The position numbers were made by a program, and so were the translations under genes. From NCBI GenBank assembly GCA_030679805.1, contig JAUXST010000898.1, positions 1-12,097 on the forward strand: 12,097 bases of DNA. The letters are read 5' to 3'. A model generated the notes under the pieces. It was given only the letters and a program-made list of their open reading frames with translations. It was not told the DNA's origin and did not search any database. Below, in pieces: positions 4,754-11,946 of the stretch. This stretch comes from Reyranella sp. GTDB taxonomy: Bacteria > Pseudomonadota > Alphaproteobacteria > Reyranellales > Reyranellaceae. Position 1 is the first letter of the stretch; every line of letters begins with the position of its first letter.

Positions 4754-7468
4754 TCATGCCGAAGCCATGAGGTCGGTATAGAGCCCGCCGCGCGCCGCCA
4801 GTTCGGATGGCGCGCCCTGGGCAACGATCTTGCCGGCCTGCATGATCACGACCTGCTCGAACGGTTCGGCCTGCGCCGGACGATTGGCGATCCACACCAC
4901 GCCACGCCCGTCGGCCGCAGCCAGGATGTTGTCGCGGATGCGGTCCTGCGTGCGGCCATCGAAGACCGCCACCGCCTCGTTCACGATCAGCAGCTGCGGC
5001 CGTTTGATCAGCGCGCGGGCGATGCCGAGCTTCTGGCGTTGGGTCGCCGGCAGGCGTTTGCCGGCGACGCCGACATTATACTCCAGCCCTACACCGATTG
5101 CCGAATCGCGCAATCCGAGCTCGTTCAGGACTTCGGTGATCAGCGTGCCGATGCGCGTGTCGGCCTGGGCCTGGCCATAGACCAGGCGTCCGAACAGGAT
5201 GTTGTCCTGCAGAGTGGCGGCGCTGTTGTAGCGCCTGAAATCGTAGAACTCGACGGCACCGCGCAGGTTGGCGGGCAGGCCCGAGGCGAAGGCATGGCGG
5301 GCGCCGAGCAGGCGTTCCTCGACCGCGCCGTCGACCAGGCCGAGGCGGTGGCGGGCCTCGATATAGCGGAAGGGTAGCGTCATCAGGCGCGGCCGGTCGG
5401 CCTCGGGCACGGCCTCGATGCCCTTGCCGCCCAACCGCTGCAGCAGCAGCCGGACATTGGGCAGTTCGTCGGCCGAGATGAAACTGTACTGCTCGAACAG
5501 CGGGTTGTCGGGCGACAGTCCGGAGAACAGCTCGACCATGGTCTCGGCGATGGTAAGCCCCATGCGCTGCAGGTCGAGTTCGAGCCCGGTCGCCTGCAGC
5601 ACCGACTGCACGTAGGGGTCGGCGGCGATGTTGTCGCCGTCGAACTGCTTGCCGAGCGGCGTGCCGAACAGCAGGTTCTCGGCGACCGACAGGTTCTTGT
5701 TGTAAAGGTCGACGTTGAACGGCTCGACGAGGCCGGCATAGGTCCCGTTCTGCAGCCTGCCGTGCAGGGTGTGGCGCGCCGTGAGGATTTTTTCGGCGAG
5801 GTCGGGCCGGAGCGCCGCGTCGATGGTGCCGCGCAGGCCGAGCGAATAGATGTCCTCGTCGATTTCGACCTGACGCAGGGCGTCGACCATGCGCGGCAGC
5901 AGATCGGCCGGGCCGGTGGCGCCGGCCAATTGGTAGTCGATCCAGTCGGCGTTGGGATCGAACGGCGGGTTGCCGGCGCGCACCGATTCCTTCCAGAACG
6001 CCTCGCGCACCGCGCGCGTGGCGTCGTCGTAGGTGGCGGGCGCCACCGGCCGGAATTTCAGGCCGAACAGCAGGTTTTCGCGGACCGAGAGCGGAAACAG
6101 GTAGGTATCCTGGCCGATGTAGGCGGCGCGGGCGCCTAGCACGTACTCCGGCACCTGGAAGAAATCCTGGCCGTCGAGCCGGACCGACCCGCCGGTCGGC
6201 AGCACCAGGCGGGCCAGCACCTGGCCCAGCACGTCCTTGCCCGAGCCCGAACCGCCGATCACCGCGAGCTTGGTCGAGGTCGGCACGGAAAGCGTCACGC
6301 TGTCGAGCAGCTTCACCCGGCCATCCTCGGAGAAGGTGACGCCGGTCAGTACCAGCTCCTTGCCGAGCGGTGGTGGCGGCCCGTCGGGGATCGCCTGCAG
6401 TTCCGGCGGCATCATGCCCTCAGGCTGGAACTGATCGATCACCTGCTCGTACTTGATCTGCACGTCCTGGCGCTGCTGGTCCCAGTCGATCAGCTCCTTG
6501 ATCGGCGACGGCAGGTCCTTGTAGGCGAGCAGTACGCCGACCACGGCGCCGACGTCCATCTGGCCGGTGATGGCGAAGTAGCCGCCGATCAGGTAGATCG
6601 CGAACGGCGTCGCCTGGGAAAGAAAGTTGTTCCAGAACTTGGCGACGAACTTCTTCTGATAAAGATCGAAGCGGATCTTGAAGATGGCGCCCAGCCGCTC
6701 GGAGATATCGGCGCGCTCGTAGTTGGCGGCGCCGTGGATGTGGATCTCGTTGACGCCGTCGGCGGTCTCGGCGATGCGGCCGGCGAGCAGCCGGGCCGAG
6801 AGCTGTCGCGCGCGGCCCAGCACCAGCACCGGCTTGCGCAGCCGCGGGATGATCGCCATCTGCACGCCCAGCAGGACGATGACGACGATGCCGAGCAGCC
6901 AGTTCTGCATCATGATGAAGATGATGGCCGTCAACGCCTGGCCACCCAGGAACATCGGCGCCACGAAGGCATCGCCGATGAAGCCGCCCAGCGGCTCGAC
7001 CTCGTCCTTGACCATGGTGGCAAGCTCGGCCTGCTTGACCTTGCGGAAATGGGCCGGCGGGAATCGCAGGATCCGGTCGTAGAGTTCGTAGCGCAGGCGG
7101 CGCAGCATGCGCTCGCCCATGCGGCCCTTCTGGGTGTTGATCGTCTTCTTGAACTGGCCGTTCACGACCACGGCGCCCAGGAAGACGAAGCTCATGACAA
7201 CCAGGTACTGGAGCTGGTCGACCTGGAAGCCGTCGAAGAAGCGGATCACCGTGCCGGGCAGGATCGCCGAGAGGTCGAGTTCCCAGACCAGGAACGGGAT
7301 GGTCTTGCTGTCCTTGAAGGCATTGCCCTGGATGCCGTTGTTGATGACCGACTTCGGCACCGTGAGCGACAGGAAGTAGAAAAGCTGTGCCAGTACCACG
7401 AGCGCCAGGATCACGAGCTGCTCGGGCCGGCTGTGTCGCCAGATGTAAGTGAATAGATTGCGTTGCAT
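4754..7468 (-). CDS. ABC exporter-type protein with degenerate, repeat-expanded nucleotide-binding domain
   Basis: A 904-residue inner-membrane protein with an N-terminal type I exporter membrane domain (about 1-345). Hydrophobic segments lie near 17-37, 87-103, 168-186, 190-208, 285-300 and 305-316. A C-terminal ABC ATPase-like region spans 371-904. Walker A is GGSGSGKD (405-412), with Asp412 where Ser/Thr binds magnesium. The Q-loop is Q453. The signature position reads LPATQ (806-810) instead of LSGGQ, Walker B is LLIVNEAV (826-833) with Asn830 replacing Asp, and the H-loop His is Asn862. K411 and the Walker B Glu831 remain. The 353 residues between Q453 and the signature far exceed the usual 50-60 and contain three related segments. 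A half-transporter is normally near 600 residues. The reading frame is intact, so this is not an obvious pseudogene. It heads the unit with the cNMP-binding and methyltransferase genes. The substrate is unknown; a surface glycolipid or polysaccharide is one guess from the divergent glycosyltransferases. Confidence 0.88.
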   Translation of the reverse strand: MQRNLFTYIWRHSRPEQLVILALVVLAQLFYFLSLTVPKSVINNGIQGNAFKDSKTIPFLVWELDLSAILPGTVIRFFDGFQVDQLQYLVVMSFVFLGAVVVNGQFKKTINTQKGRMGERMLRRLRYELYDRILRFPPAHFRKVKQAELATMVKDEVEPLGGFIGDAFVAPMFLGGQALTAIIFIMMQNWLLGIVVIVLLGVQMAIIPRLRKPVLVLGRARQLSARLLAGRIAETADGVNEIHIHGAANYERADISERLGAIFKIRFDLYQKKFVAKFWNNFLSQATPFAIYLIGGYFAITGQMDVGAVVGVLLAYKDLPSPIKELIDWDQQRQDVQIKYEQVIDQFQPEGMMPPELQAIPDGPPPPLGKELVLTGVTFSEDGRVKLLDSVTLSVPTSTKLAVIGGSGSGKDVLGQVLARLVLPTGGSVRLDGQDFFQVPEYVLGARAAYIGQDTYLFPLSVRENLLFGLKFRPVAPATYDDATRAVREAFWKESVRAGNPPFDPNADWIDYQLAGATGPADLLPRMVDALRQVEIDEDIYSLGLRGTIDAALRPDLAEKILTARHTLHGRLQNGTYAGLVEPFNVDLYNKNLSVAENLLFGTPLGKQFDGDNIAADPYVQSVLQATGLELDLQRMGLTIAETMVELFSGLSPDNPLFEQYSFISADELPNVRLLLQRLGGKGIEAVPEADRPRLMTLPFRYIEARHRLGLVDGAVEERLLGARHAFASGLPANLRGAVEFYDFRRYNSAATLQDNILFGRLVYGQAQADTRIGTLITEVLNELGLRDSAIGVGLEYNVGVAGKRLPATQRQKLGIARALIKRPQLLIVNEAVAVFDGRTQDRIRDNILAAADGRGVVWIANRPAQAEPFEQVVIMQAGKIVAQGAPSELAARGGLYTDLMASA
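5189..6088 (-). repeat. Three degenerate copies of the post-Q-loop ABC segment inside the ABC gene
   Basis: The protein motifs SVRENLLFG (residues 461-469, nt 6062-6088), SVAENLLFG (594-602, nt 5663-5689) and TLQDNILFG (752-760, nt 5189-5215) recur at intervals of 133 and 158 residues. Each corresponds to the element that follows the Q-loop once in ordinary ABC exporters. The first two are also very similar at the DNA level (the plus strand of both contains CCGAACAGCAGGTT). After the first copy, ALRPDLAEKILTARHTL (552-568) resembles the real signature helix LPATQRQKLGIARALI (806-821), so the repeated unit seems to include the helical subdomain. The alignment was made by eye and the middle copy is the weakest. 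Confidence 0.65.
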
Positions 7469-7652
7469 CGAATCCCGCGCGGCGCCGGCCCGGTTCTGGA
7501 GCCGAGTCCGGTATATTCGATCAGCCCCTTGATTACATTCGATTTTTCGTGTCTGAGAGGCTCGATTTCACGCCGCCGCCCGGCTGTGGCATAGTCCGGC
7601 AACATTCACCGGTCGGGGCAGGAGGCGCTTCGTCCAGGGGGAGACGCGTCGC
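7469..7652. other. 184 bp divergent intergenic region (ABC unit / glycosyltransferase operon)
   Basis: This stretch separates two divergent transcription units and should contain both promoters. The part from about 7511 to 7570 is clearly richer in A and T than its surroundings. It contains ATTCGAT twice (7515-7521 and 7537-7543) and a third TCGAT (7562-7566), spaced about 22 bp apart, close to two helical turns, which could be operator sites. No pair of -35 and -10 hexamers is convincing on either strand, and I saw no terminator hairpin or small ORF with a ribosome binding site. Confidence 0.45.
7636..7643 (+). promoter_or_regulatory. Ribosome binding site of the first glycosyltransferase gene
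   Basis: AGGGGGAG lies 9 nt before the ATG at 7653 and supports that start, which places the nucleotide-binding strand VLIYSHD directly behind a short basic N-terminus. Confidence 0.7.
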
Positions 7653-8945
7653 ATGCCCGCCAGCAGCCGGTCTAAGCGTGTGCTGATCTACAGCCACGAC
7701 TCCTTCGGTCTCGGCCACGTGAGCCGCTGCCGCACCATCGCCAATGCCCTCGTCGAGGCCGACCAGTCGGTGTCGGTCCTGATCCTGTCGGGCTCGCCGA
7801 TGATCGGATCCTACGAATTCCGCTCCGGCATCGACTTCGTACGCGTGCCCGGCGTGGTCAAGCAGATCGATACGGGCGAATACGACTCCGCCAACCTCCG
7901 GGTCGGCGTCGAGCACACGATGGAGATGCGCACGCGCATCATCCGCGACACCGCCGACATCTTCCGGCCCGACCTCTTCATCGTCGACAAGGAGCCGCTG
8001 GGCTTGCGTGGTGAGGTCGGCCCGGCGCTGCGGCTGCTCAAGGACCGCGGCACGCCGCTGGTGCTCGGCCTGCGCGACGTCATGGACGATCCGGCGGCGC
8101 TCGCCCAGGAGTGGGAGCGCAAGAAGATCGTGCCGGCGCTGCGCGACCTCTACGACGAGATCTGGATCTACGGTCTGCCACAGATCAACAAGCCGCTCAC
8201 CGGCATCGACGTGCCGCCATCGGTGCGGCACAAGACGGTCTACACCGGCTACCTGCACCGCGAGCTGCCGCTGCACGCCGACGTCCCGCATGAGATCGAG
8301 GAGATCGACGGGCCGTTCATCCTGGTCACTTCCGGCGGCGGCGGTGACGGCGAGGATCTGGTCGACTGGGTGCTCGCGGCCTACGAGCACGATCCCCACA
8401 TTCCCTATGGCGCGGTGATCGTCTTCGGTCCGTTCATGTCGGCGACGGCGCGCGAGTCTTTCAAGGATCGTGCCGCGAAGTTCAAGAATATCCGCACCCT
8501 CACCTTCACCAACAATCTCGGCGCGCTGATGCAGCGCGCGGCGGGCGTGGTCGCCATGGGCGGCTACAACACCTTCTGCGAAATCCTGTCGTTCGACAAG
8601 AAGGCGATCATCGTGCCGCGCACCAAGCCGCGGCTGGAGCAGTTCATCCGGGCTCGCGCCGCGCGCAACATCGGCCTGATCGAGATGCTGGATGCCGACA
8701 AGGGCCGCGATCCGCAGGCCATGGCAACGGCGTTGCGCCAGTTGCCGCAGCAGGGCCTGCCGAGCGACGTCGTGGTGCCCGGCCTGCTCGACGGTCTCGG
8801 CAATGTCTGGCGTCTGGTCGCCAAGCAGCTCATGCACCCGCACCGCGGCCCGGCGTCGCTCGACGCGATGGAAAGCAGCGCGGAGCCGGCGCCTGATCCG
8901 GCGCCCAACTCGACGGTCGCCCCGCCCGTGCGCGCCAGGACCTAA
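7653..8945 (+). CDS. COG4671-like predicted glycosyltransferase (GT-B fold, GT28/MurG-like)
   Basis: A 430-residue putative glycosyltransferase, probably cytoplasmic or membrane-associated, that would move a sugar from a nucleotide donor to an unknown acceptor. It has the two-domain GT-B layout. The N-terminal strand VLIYSHDSFGLGHVSR (10-25) carries the Gly-rich GLGHVSR loop characteristic of COG4671 and MurG/GT28 relatives. The C-terminal domain starts at FILVTSGGGGDG (222-233) and contains the donor-binding block MGGYNTFCEIL (302-312), followed by VPRTKPRLEQ (321-330), where E329 and Q330 sit where relatives contact the nucleotide sugar. The last 30 residues are Pro/Ala-rich and look like a disordered tail. 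It is first in the operon, with an ATG supported by a purine-rich ribosome binding site, and the next gene starts 13 bp after its stop. A relative begins at 11943. Substrates cannot be deduced. Confidence 0.87.
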   Translation: MPASSRSKRVLIYSHDSFGLGHVSRCRTIANALVEADQSVSVLILSGSPMIGSYEFRSGIDFVRVPGVVKQIDTGEYDSANLRVGVEHTMEMRTRIIRDTADIFRPDLFIVDKEPLGLRGEVGPALRLLKDRGTPLVLGLRDVMDDPAALAQEWERKKIVPALRDLYDEIWIYGLPQINKPLTGIDVPPSVRHKTVYTGYLHRELPLHADVPHEIEEIDGPFILVTSGGGGDGEDLVDWVLAAYEHDPHIPYGAVIVFGPFMSATARESFKDRAAKFKNIRTLTFTNNLGALMQRAAGVVAMGGYNTFCEILSFDKKAIIVPRTKPRLEQFIRARAARNIGLIEMLDADKGRDPQAMATALRQLPQQGLPSDVVVPGLLDGLGNVWRLVAKQLMHPHRGPASLDAMESSAEPAPDPAPNSTVAPPVRART

Positions 8946-8958
8946 GCACCGGCTGCTC

Positions 8959-10239
8959 ATGTCCGTCGCAATGGGCGCGCGCGTCGCGGTCGTGCTGAAA
9001 GGCTGGCCGCGCCTTTCCGAGACCTTCATCGCCCAGGAGCTGGCCGGTCTCGAGGCGCGCGGCGTCGCGCTCGAGATCTGGTCGCTGCGCCGGCCGACTG
9101 ACAAGTTCCACCATCCGGTCCACGATCGCGTGGCCGCGCGCACCGTCTACCTGCCCGAATACCTCAAGGACGATCCGCGCCGCGTGTTCGAGGGCTGGCG
9201 CAAGGCGCGCCGCCTGACGGGCTATGCTGCCGCGCGGCGCAAGTTTCTTGCCGACCTCAGGCGCGATCCAACCGCCAACCGAGTCAGGCGCTGGGGGCAG
9301 GCGCTGGTGCTGGCGGCCGAGCTGCCGCCGTCGATCGACCGGCTGTACGCTCACTTCCTGCATACGCCGGCCTCGGTCACGCGCTATGCGGCAGCCCTTC
9401 GCGGCCTGCCGTGGAGCGTGTCGGCGCATGCCAAGGACATCTGGACCAGCGAGGCGTGGGAGCTTTCGGAGAAGCTCGACGATTGCGCCTGGCTGGTCAC
9501 CTGCACGGCGATCGGCCTACGGCGCCTGAAGGAACTGGCGCCCCATCCGGAACGCCTGCGCCTCGTCTATCACGGTCTCGACTTCGCCTATTTGCCGCCG
9601 CCACCGCCGCTGCGACCGCGTCGCGACGGCACCGATGCGGCCGATCCGGTGGTCATCCTGTCGATCGGCCGCAAGGTCGAGAAAAAGGGCTACGACGATC
9701 TCCTGGATGCTCTGGCCAGGCTGCCGCGCGATCTGCACTGGCGCTTCGAGCATGTCGGCGCGGGCGGCCTGTCCGACGCGCTGAAGGCTCAGGCGGCGTC
9801 GCTCGGCATCGCCCAGCGCTGCATCTGGCACGGCGCGCAGCCGCAAAAAGCGGTGTTTGCCGCCTTGGCGCGCGCCGACCTGTTCGTGCTGGCCAGCAAG
9901 AAGGCGGCCGATGGCGACCAGGATGGCCTGCCGAACGTGCTGATGGAAGCCGCGCACCAGGGCCTGCCGCTCGTGTCGACGCACGCGGCCGCCATCGGCG
10001 AGTTTATCGACGATGGCGTGAGTGGTCTCTTGGTCGCGCCAGCGGCGCCCGATGAACTGGCGGTCGCCCTCGCCCGCCTCGTGGCAAATCCGGATCTTCG
10101 CGCTCGCCTGGCCGCGCGAGCCGCCGAGATTCTGCGTGCGGGCTTCTCCTTCGACTCGGGCGTCGACTGGATTGCCGACGCGCTCGGCGGACAAGGAATG
10201 GGCCAGCAACGCTCGCAAACGGCGCGCGCCGCGGAGTAG
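8959..10239 (+). CDS. Glycosyltransferase family 4 (WcaL-like)
   Basis: A 426-residue putative retaining GT-B glycosyltransferase acting on a surface polysaccharide or glycolipid precursor. PRLSETFIAQEL (17-28) near the N-terminus is typical of WcaL/colanic-acid-type GT4 enzymes. AHAKDIW (156-162) follows at the end of the acceptor domain. SIGRKVEKKGYDDLL (235-249) opens the donor domain, and DGLPNVLMEAAHQGLP (322-337) is the nucleotide-sugar site. In that site the usual Glu-x7-Glu pair reads Asp322-x7-Glu330, a conservative change. The start at 8959 is chosen because everything upstream in this frame is a shadow of the preceding gene; an ATG at 8971 is an alternative, and neither has a strong ribosome binding site. 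The gene sits 13 bp after the preceding stop and 4 bp before the next gene, within the same operon. Confidence 0.88.
   Translation: MSVAMGARVAVVLKGWPRLSETFIAQELAGLEARGVALEIWSLRRPTDKFHHPVHDRVAARTVYLPEYLKDDPRRVFEGWRKARRLTGYAAARRKFLADLRRDPTANRVRRWGQALVLAAELPPSIDRLYAHFLHTPASVTRYAAALRGLPWSVSAHAKDIWTSEAWELSEKLDDCAWLVTCTAIGLRRLKELAPHPERLRLVYHGLDFAYLPPPPPLRPRRDGTDAADPVVILSIGRKVEKKGYDDLLDALARLPRDLHWRFEHVGAGGLSDALKAQAASLGIAQRCIWHGAQPQKAVFAALARADLFVLASKKAADGDQDGLPNVLMEAAHQGLPLVSTHAAAIGEFIDDGVSGLLVAPAAPDELAVALARLVANPDLRARLAARAAEILRAGFSFDSGVDWIADALGGQGMGQQRSQTARAAE
10233..10236 (+). promoter_or_regulatory. Ribosome binding site of the second GT4 gene
   Basis: GGAG lies 7 nt before the ATG at 10244 and immediately precedes the stop codon of the upstream gene. 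It supports the short form of the downstream gene over the longer open frame that extends back to 10022. Confidence 0.6.
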
Positions 10240-10243
10240 GCCC

Positions 10244-11347
10244 ATGCGCGTGCTGCTGCACACGCCACTCAAGCCGCCGGACAATCCCACGCCCTCGGGC
10301 GATCGCGAGATGGCGCGCGGACTCGCCCGCCTGCTGCGTCGCCTCGGCCATGATGTGATCATGCCAGCGGCAAGCCGCATGGCGCCCGGGGTGCCGATGC
10401 CCGACGCTCATCTTGGCCTCGAACGCGAGGCCCGTCGGCGCGCGGCGCGATTGATCGGCCGTTGGAAGTCTCTGCCGGCCGGCCATCCCGAGCGCTTCGA
10501 CCTCTGGTTCACCTATCATTGCTACTACCGCAAGCCCGACTGGCTGGGGCCGATCGTGACGGCAGCACTCGGCATTCCCTATGTGATCGCCGAAGCGAGC
10601 CACGCGCCGCGCCGCGCCCAGGGCCTGACGCGGCTCGGCCATCGCGCCGTCGAACGCGCACTCGCCGCCGCCGACCTGGTGCTGACGGTCAATCCGCGTG
10701 ACGTCGCCGGTGTACGGGCGCGGCTTCGCCCCGGTGCCCGCCAGGCGAGGTTGCCGCCCTTCATCGATGTGGCGCCGTTCCGCGCCGGAGCACCGCGGGC
10801 GGCGAACGACGTGCCCTTGCTGTTGAGCGTCGGCATGATGCGCACCCGCGACAAGCTCGCGTCCTACCGCGTTCTCGCCCAAGCCCTTCTGCTCCTGAAG
10901 GACCGCAAGTGGCGAGCGGTGCTGGTCGGCGATGGCCCGGCACGCGGTGAAATCGAGGCACTGATGGGCCCCCTTGGGGCGCGCGTGCGCTTCGCCGGCG
11001 CCGTGGCACACGCCGATCTGCCGGCGCTTTATGCGGCGTCAGACCTTTACCTTTGGCCCGCAATCAACGAAGCCTACGGCATGGCATTCCTCGAAGCCCA
11101 GGCGGCCGGCTTGGCCGTGGTCGCCGGCCGGACCGGCGGCGTGCCCGCGGTCGTGGCCGATGGCACCACGGGCTTGCTGACACCGATCGGCGACGCTGCG
11201 GCCTTTGCCTCGGCTGTGGCGCGACTGCTCGACGCGCCCGATGAGCGCGCACGGCTGGCCGCCGCAGCCGCCGCCCGCGTCGCCGCGCATCACGACGAAA
11301 GCGCCGCCGCTCGGGCGCTGGCGACCGCGCTACGGGGCCTGCGATGA
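10244..11347 (+). CDS. Glycosyltransferase family 4
   Basis: A 367-residue putative retaining GT-B glycosyltransferase. The N-terminus MRVLLHTPLKPPDNPTPSGD (1-20) matches the first strand and Gly-containing loop of GT4 enzymes, with REMARGLARLL forming the following helix. The donor domain begins near LLLSVGMMRTRDK (192-204). VLVGDGPARGEIEAL (226-240) and DLYLWPAINEAYG (267-279) follow. The canonical Glu-x7-Glu pair is E276 and E284, followed by GGVPAVV (298-304) and GLL (310-312). It differs clearly from the GT4 enzyme before it, so the two probably catalyse different linkages rather than being a recent duplication. The start at 10244 has a GGAG site. Its stop overlaps the next start as ATGA (11344-11347), showing translational coupling with the histidine phosphatase. 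Confidence 0.9.
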   Translation: MRVLLHTPLKPPDNPTPSGDREMARGLARLLRRLGHDVIMPAASRMAPGVPMPDAHLGLEREARRRAARLIGRWKSLPAGHPERFDLWFTYHCYYRKPDWLGPIVTAALGIPYVIAEASHAPRRAQGLTRLGHRAVERALAAADLVLTVNPRDVAGVRARLRPGARQARLPPFIDVAPFRAGAPRAANDVPLLLSVGMMRTRDKLASYRVLAQALLLLKDRKWRAVLVGDGPARGEIEALMGPLGARVRFAGAVAHADLPALYAASDLYLWPAINEAYGMAFLEAQAAGLAVVAGRTGGVPAVVADGTTGLLTPIGDAAAFASAVARLLDAPDERARLAAAAAARVAAHHDESAAARALATALRGLR

Positions 11348-11946
11348 GCGCCGTGCCCTTCGCCATCCTGCGGCACGCGCCGACCGAGTGGAACGCCTTG
11401 GGCCGGCTGCAGGGCCTCACCGACACCGGCCTCAGCCGCGACGGCGAGGCTGCGGCGCGACGCTGGCGCCTGCCGCCGCCGGCCGATGGCTGGAAGCGAG
11501 TGTCCAGTCCCCTGCAACGGGCGCGCCGCACGGCCGAACTGCTGCAGCCGACTGTTGCCGTCACCGTCTGCTCGGAGCTGCGCGAAATGAGCTTCGGTGT
11601 CTGGGAGGGCCGCACCCTGGCCGAGCTGCGTGCGGCGGGTGGCGAGACGTTCGCCGCCGCCGAGAACACCGGTCTCGATTTCCAGCCGCCGGGCGGGGAG
11701 TCCCCGCGCACGACGATGACTCGCATCGGCCGCTGGGCGGCGGATCTGGCGCGCGCCGGCGAGCCCGCAGTTGCCGTGTCGCACAAGGCAGCCATTCGCG
11801 CCTTGCTGGCGTTGGCGACCGGCTGGAACATGCTGGGCCGGCCGCCGCACAAGCTCGACTGGCGCTCGGCCCATTTCTTCGTCACCCACGACGACGGTCG
11901 GGTCGCGATCGACCGCCTGAATGTGTCGCTCGAACCCGCATCATGA
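11344..11946 (+). CDS. Histidine phosphatase family protein (phosphoglycerate mutase-like)
   Basis: A 200-residue putative phosphatase of the histidine phosphatase superfamily, which works through a phosphohistidine intermediate. The catalytic loop LRHAPTEWN (9-17) carries R10 and the nucleophile H11; the common RHG is RHA here. SSPLQRARRTAELL (54-67) supplies R59, E81 in LREMSFGVWEGRT is the likely general acid, and SHKAAIRALL (146-155) supplies the second histidine H147. All catalytic residues are therefore present. Names such as phosphoglycerate mutase or CobC would be guesses. Between glycosyltransferases, and coupled to both neighbours by ATGA overlaps, it more likely dephosphorylates a sugar-phosphate or lipid-phosphate intermediate of the same pathway, which is inference. 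Confidence 0.9.
   Translation: MSAVPFAILRHAPTEWNALGRLQGLTDTGLSRDGEAAARRWRLPPPADGWKRVSSPLQRARRTAELLQPTVAVTVCSELREMSFGVWEGRTLAELRAAGGETFAAAENTGLDFQPPGGESPRTTMTRIGRWAADLARAGEPAVAVSHKAAIRALLALATGWNMLGRPPHKLDWRSAHFFVTHDDGRVAIDRLNVSLEPAS

Noticed and set aside
4754..7468. The possibility that the ABC gene is two or three genes, or a pseudogene made by fusion.
   Set aside because: The frame is continuous over 904 codons with normal codon bias. The Q-loop and signature flank the insert at normal local spacing, and there is no internal start with a ribosome binding site that I could recognise.
8692..8958. A longer N-terminus for the first GT4 gene, starting at 8692.
   Set aside because: The added 89 residues are Arg/Ser-rich shadow sequence of the upstream gene, and GT4 homology begins after the ATG at 8959.
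7533..9143. A 536-codon open frame on the minus strand, antisense to the first glycosyltransferase.
   Set aside because: Its low-complexity Arg/Asp/His/Val composition mirrors the complementary strand of a well-supported glycosyltransferase, and it has no domain or ribosome binding site.
10022..10243. A longer N-terminus for the second GT4 gene, starting at 10022.
   Set aside because: It would overlap the previous gene by over 200 bp. The ATG at 10244 has a GGAG site and directly starts the first Rossmann strand.
10004..11011. Long minus-strand open frames across the second GT4 gene and phosphatase (also 11064-11993).
   Set aside because: They are shadows of GT4 and histidine phosphatase genes with intact catalytic motifs, caused by GC-rich third positions.
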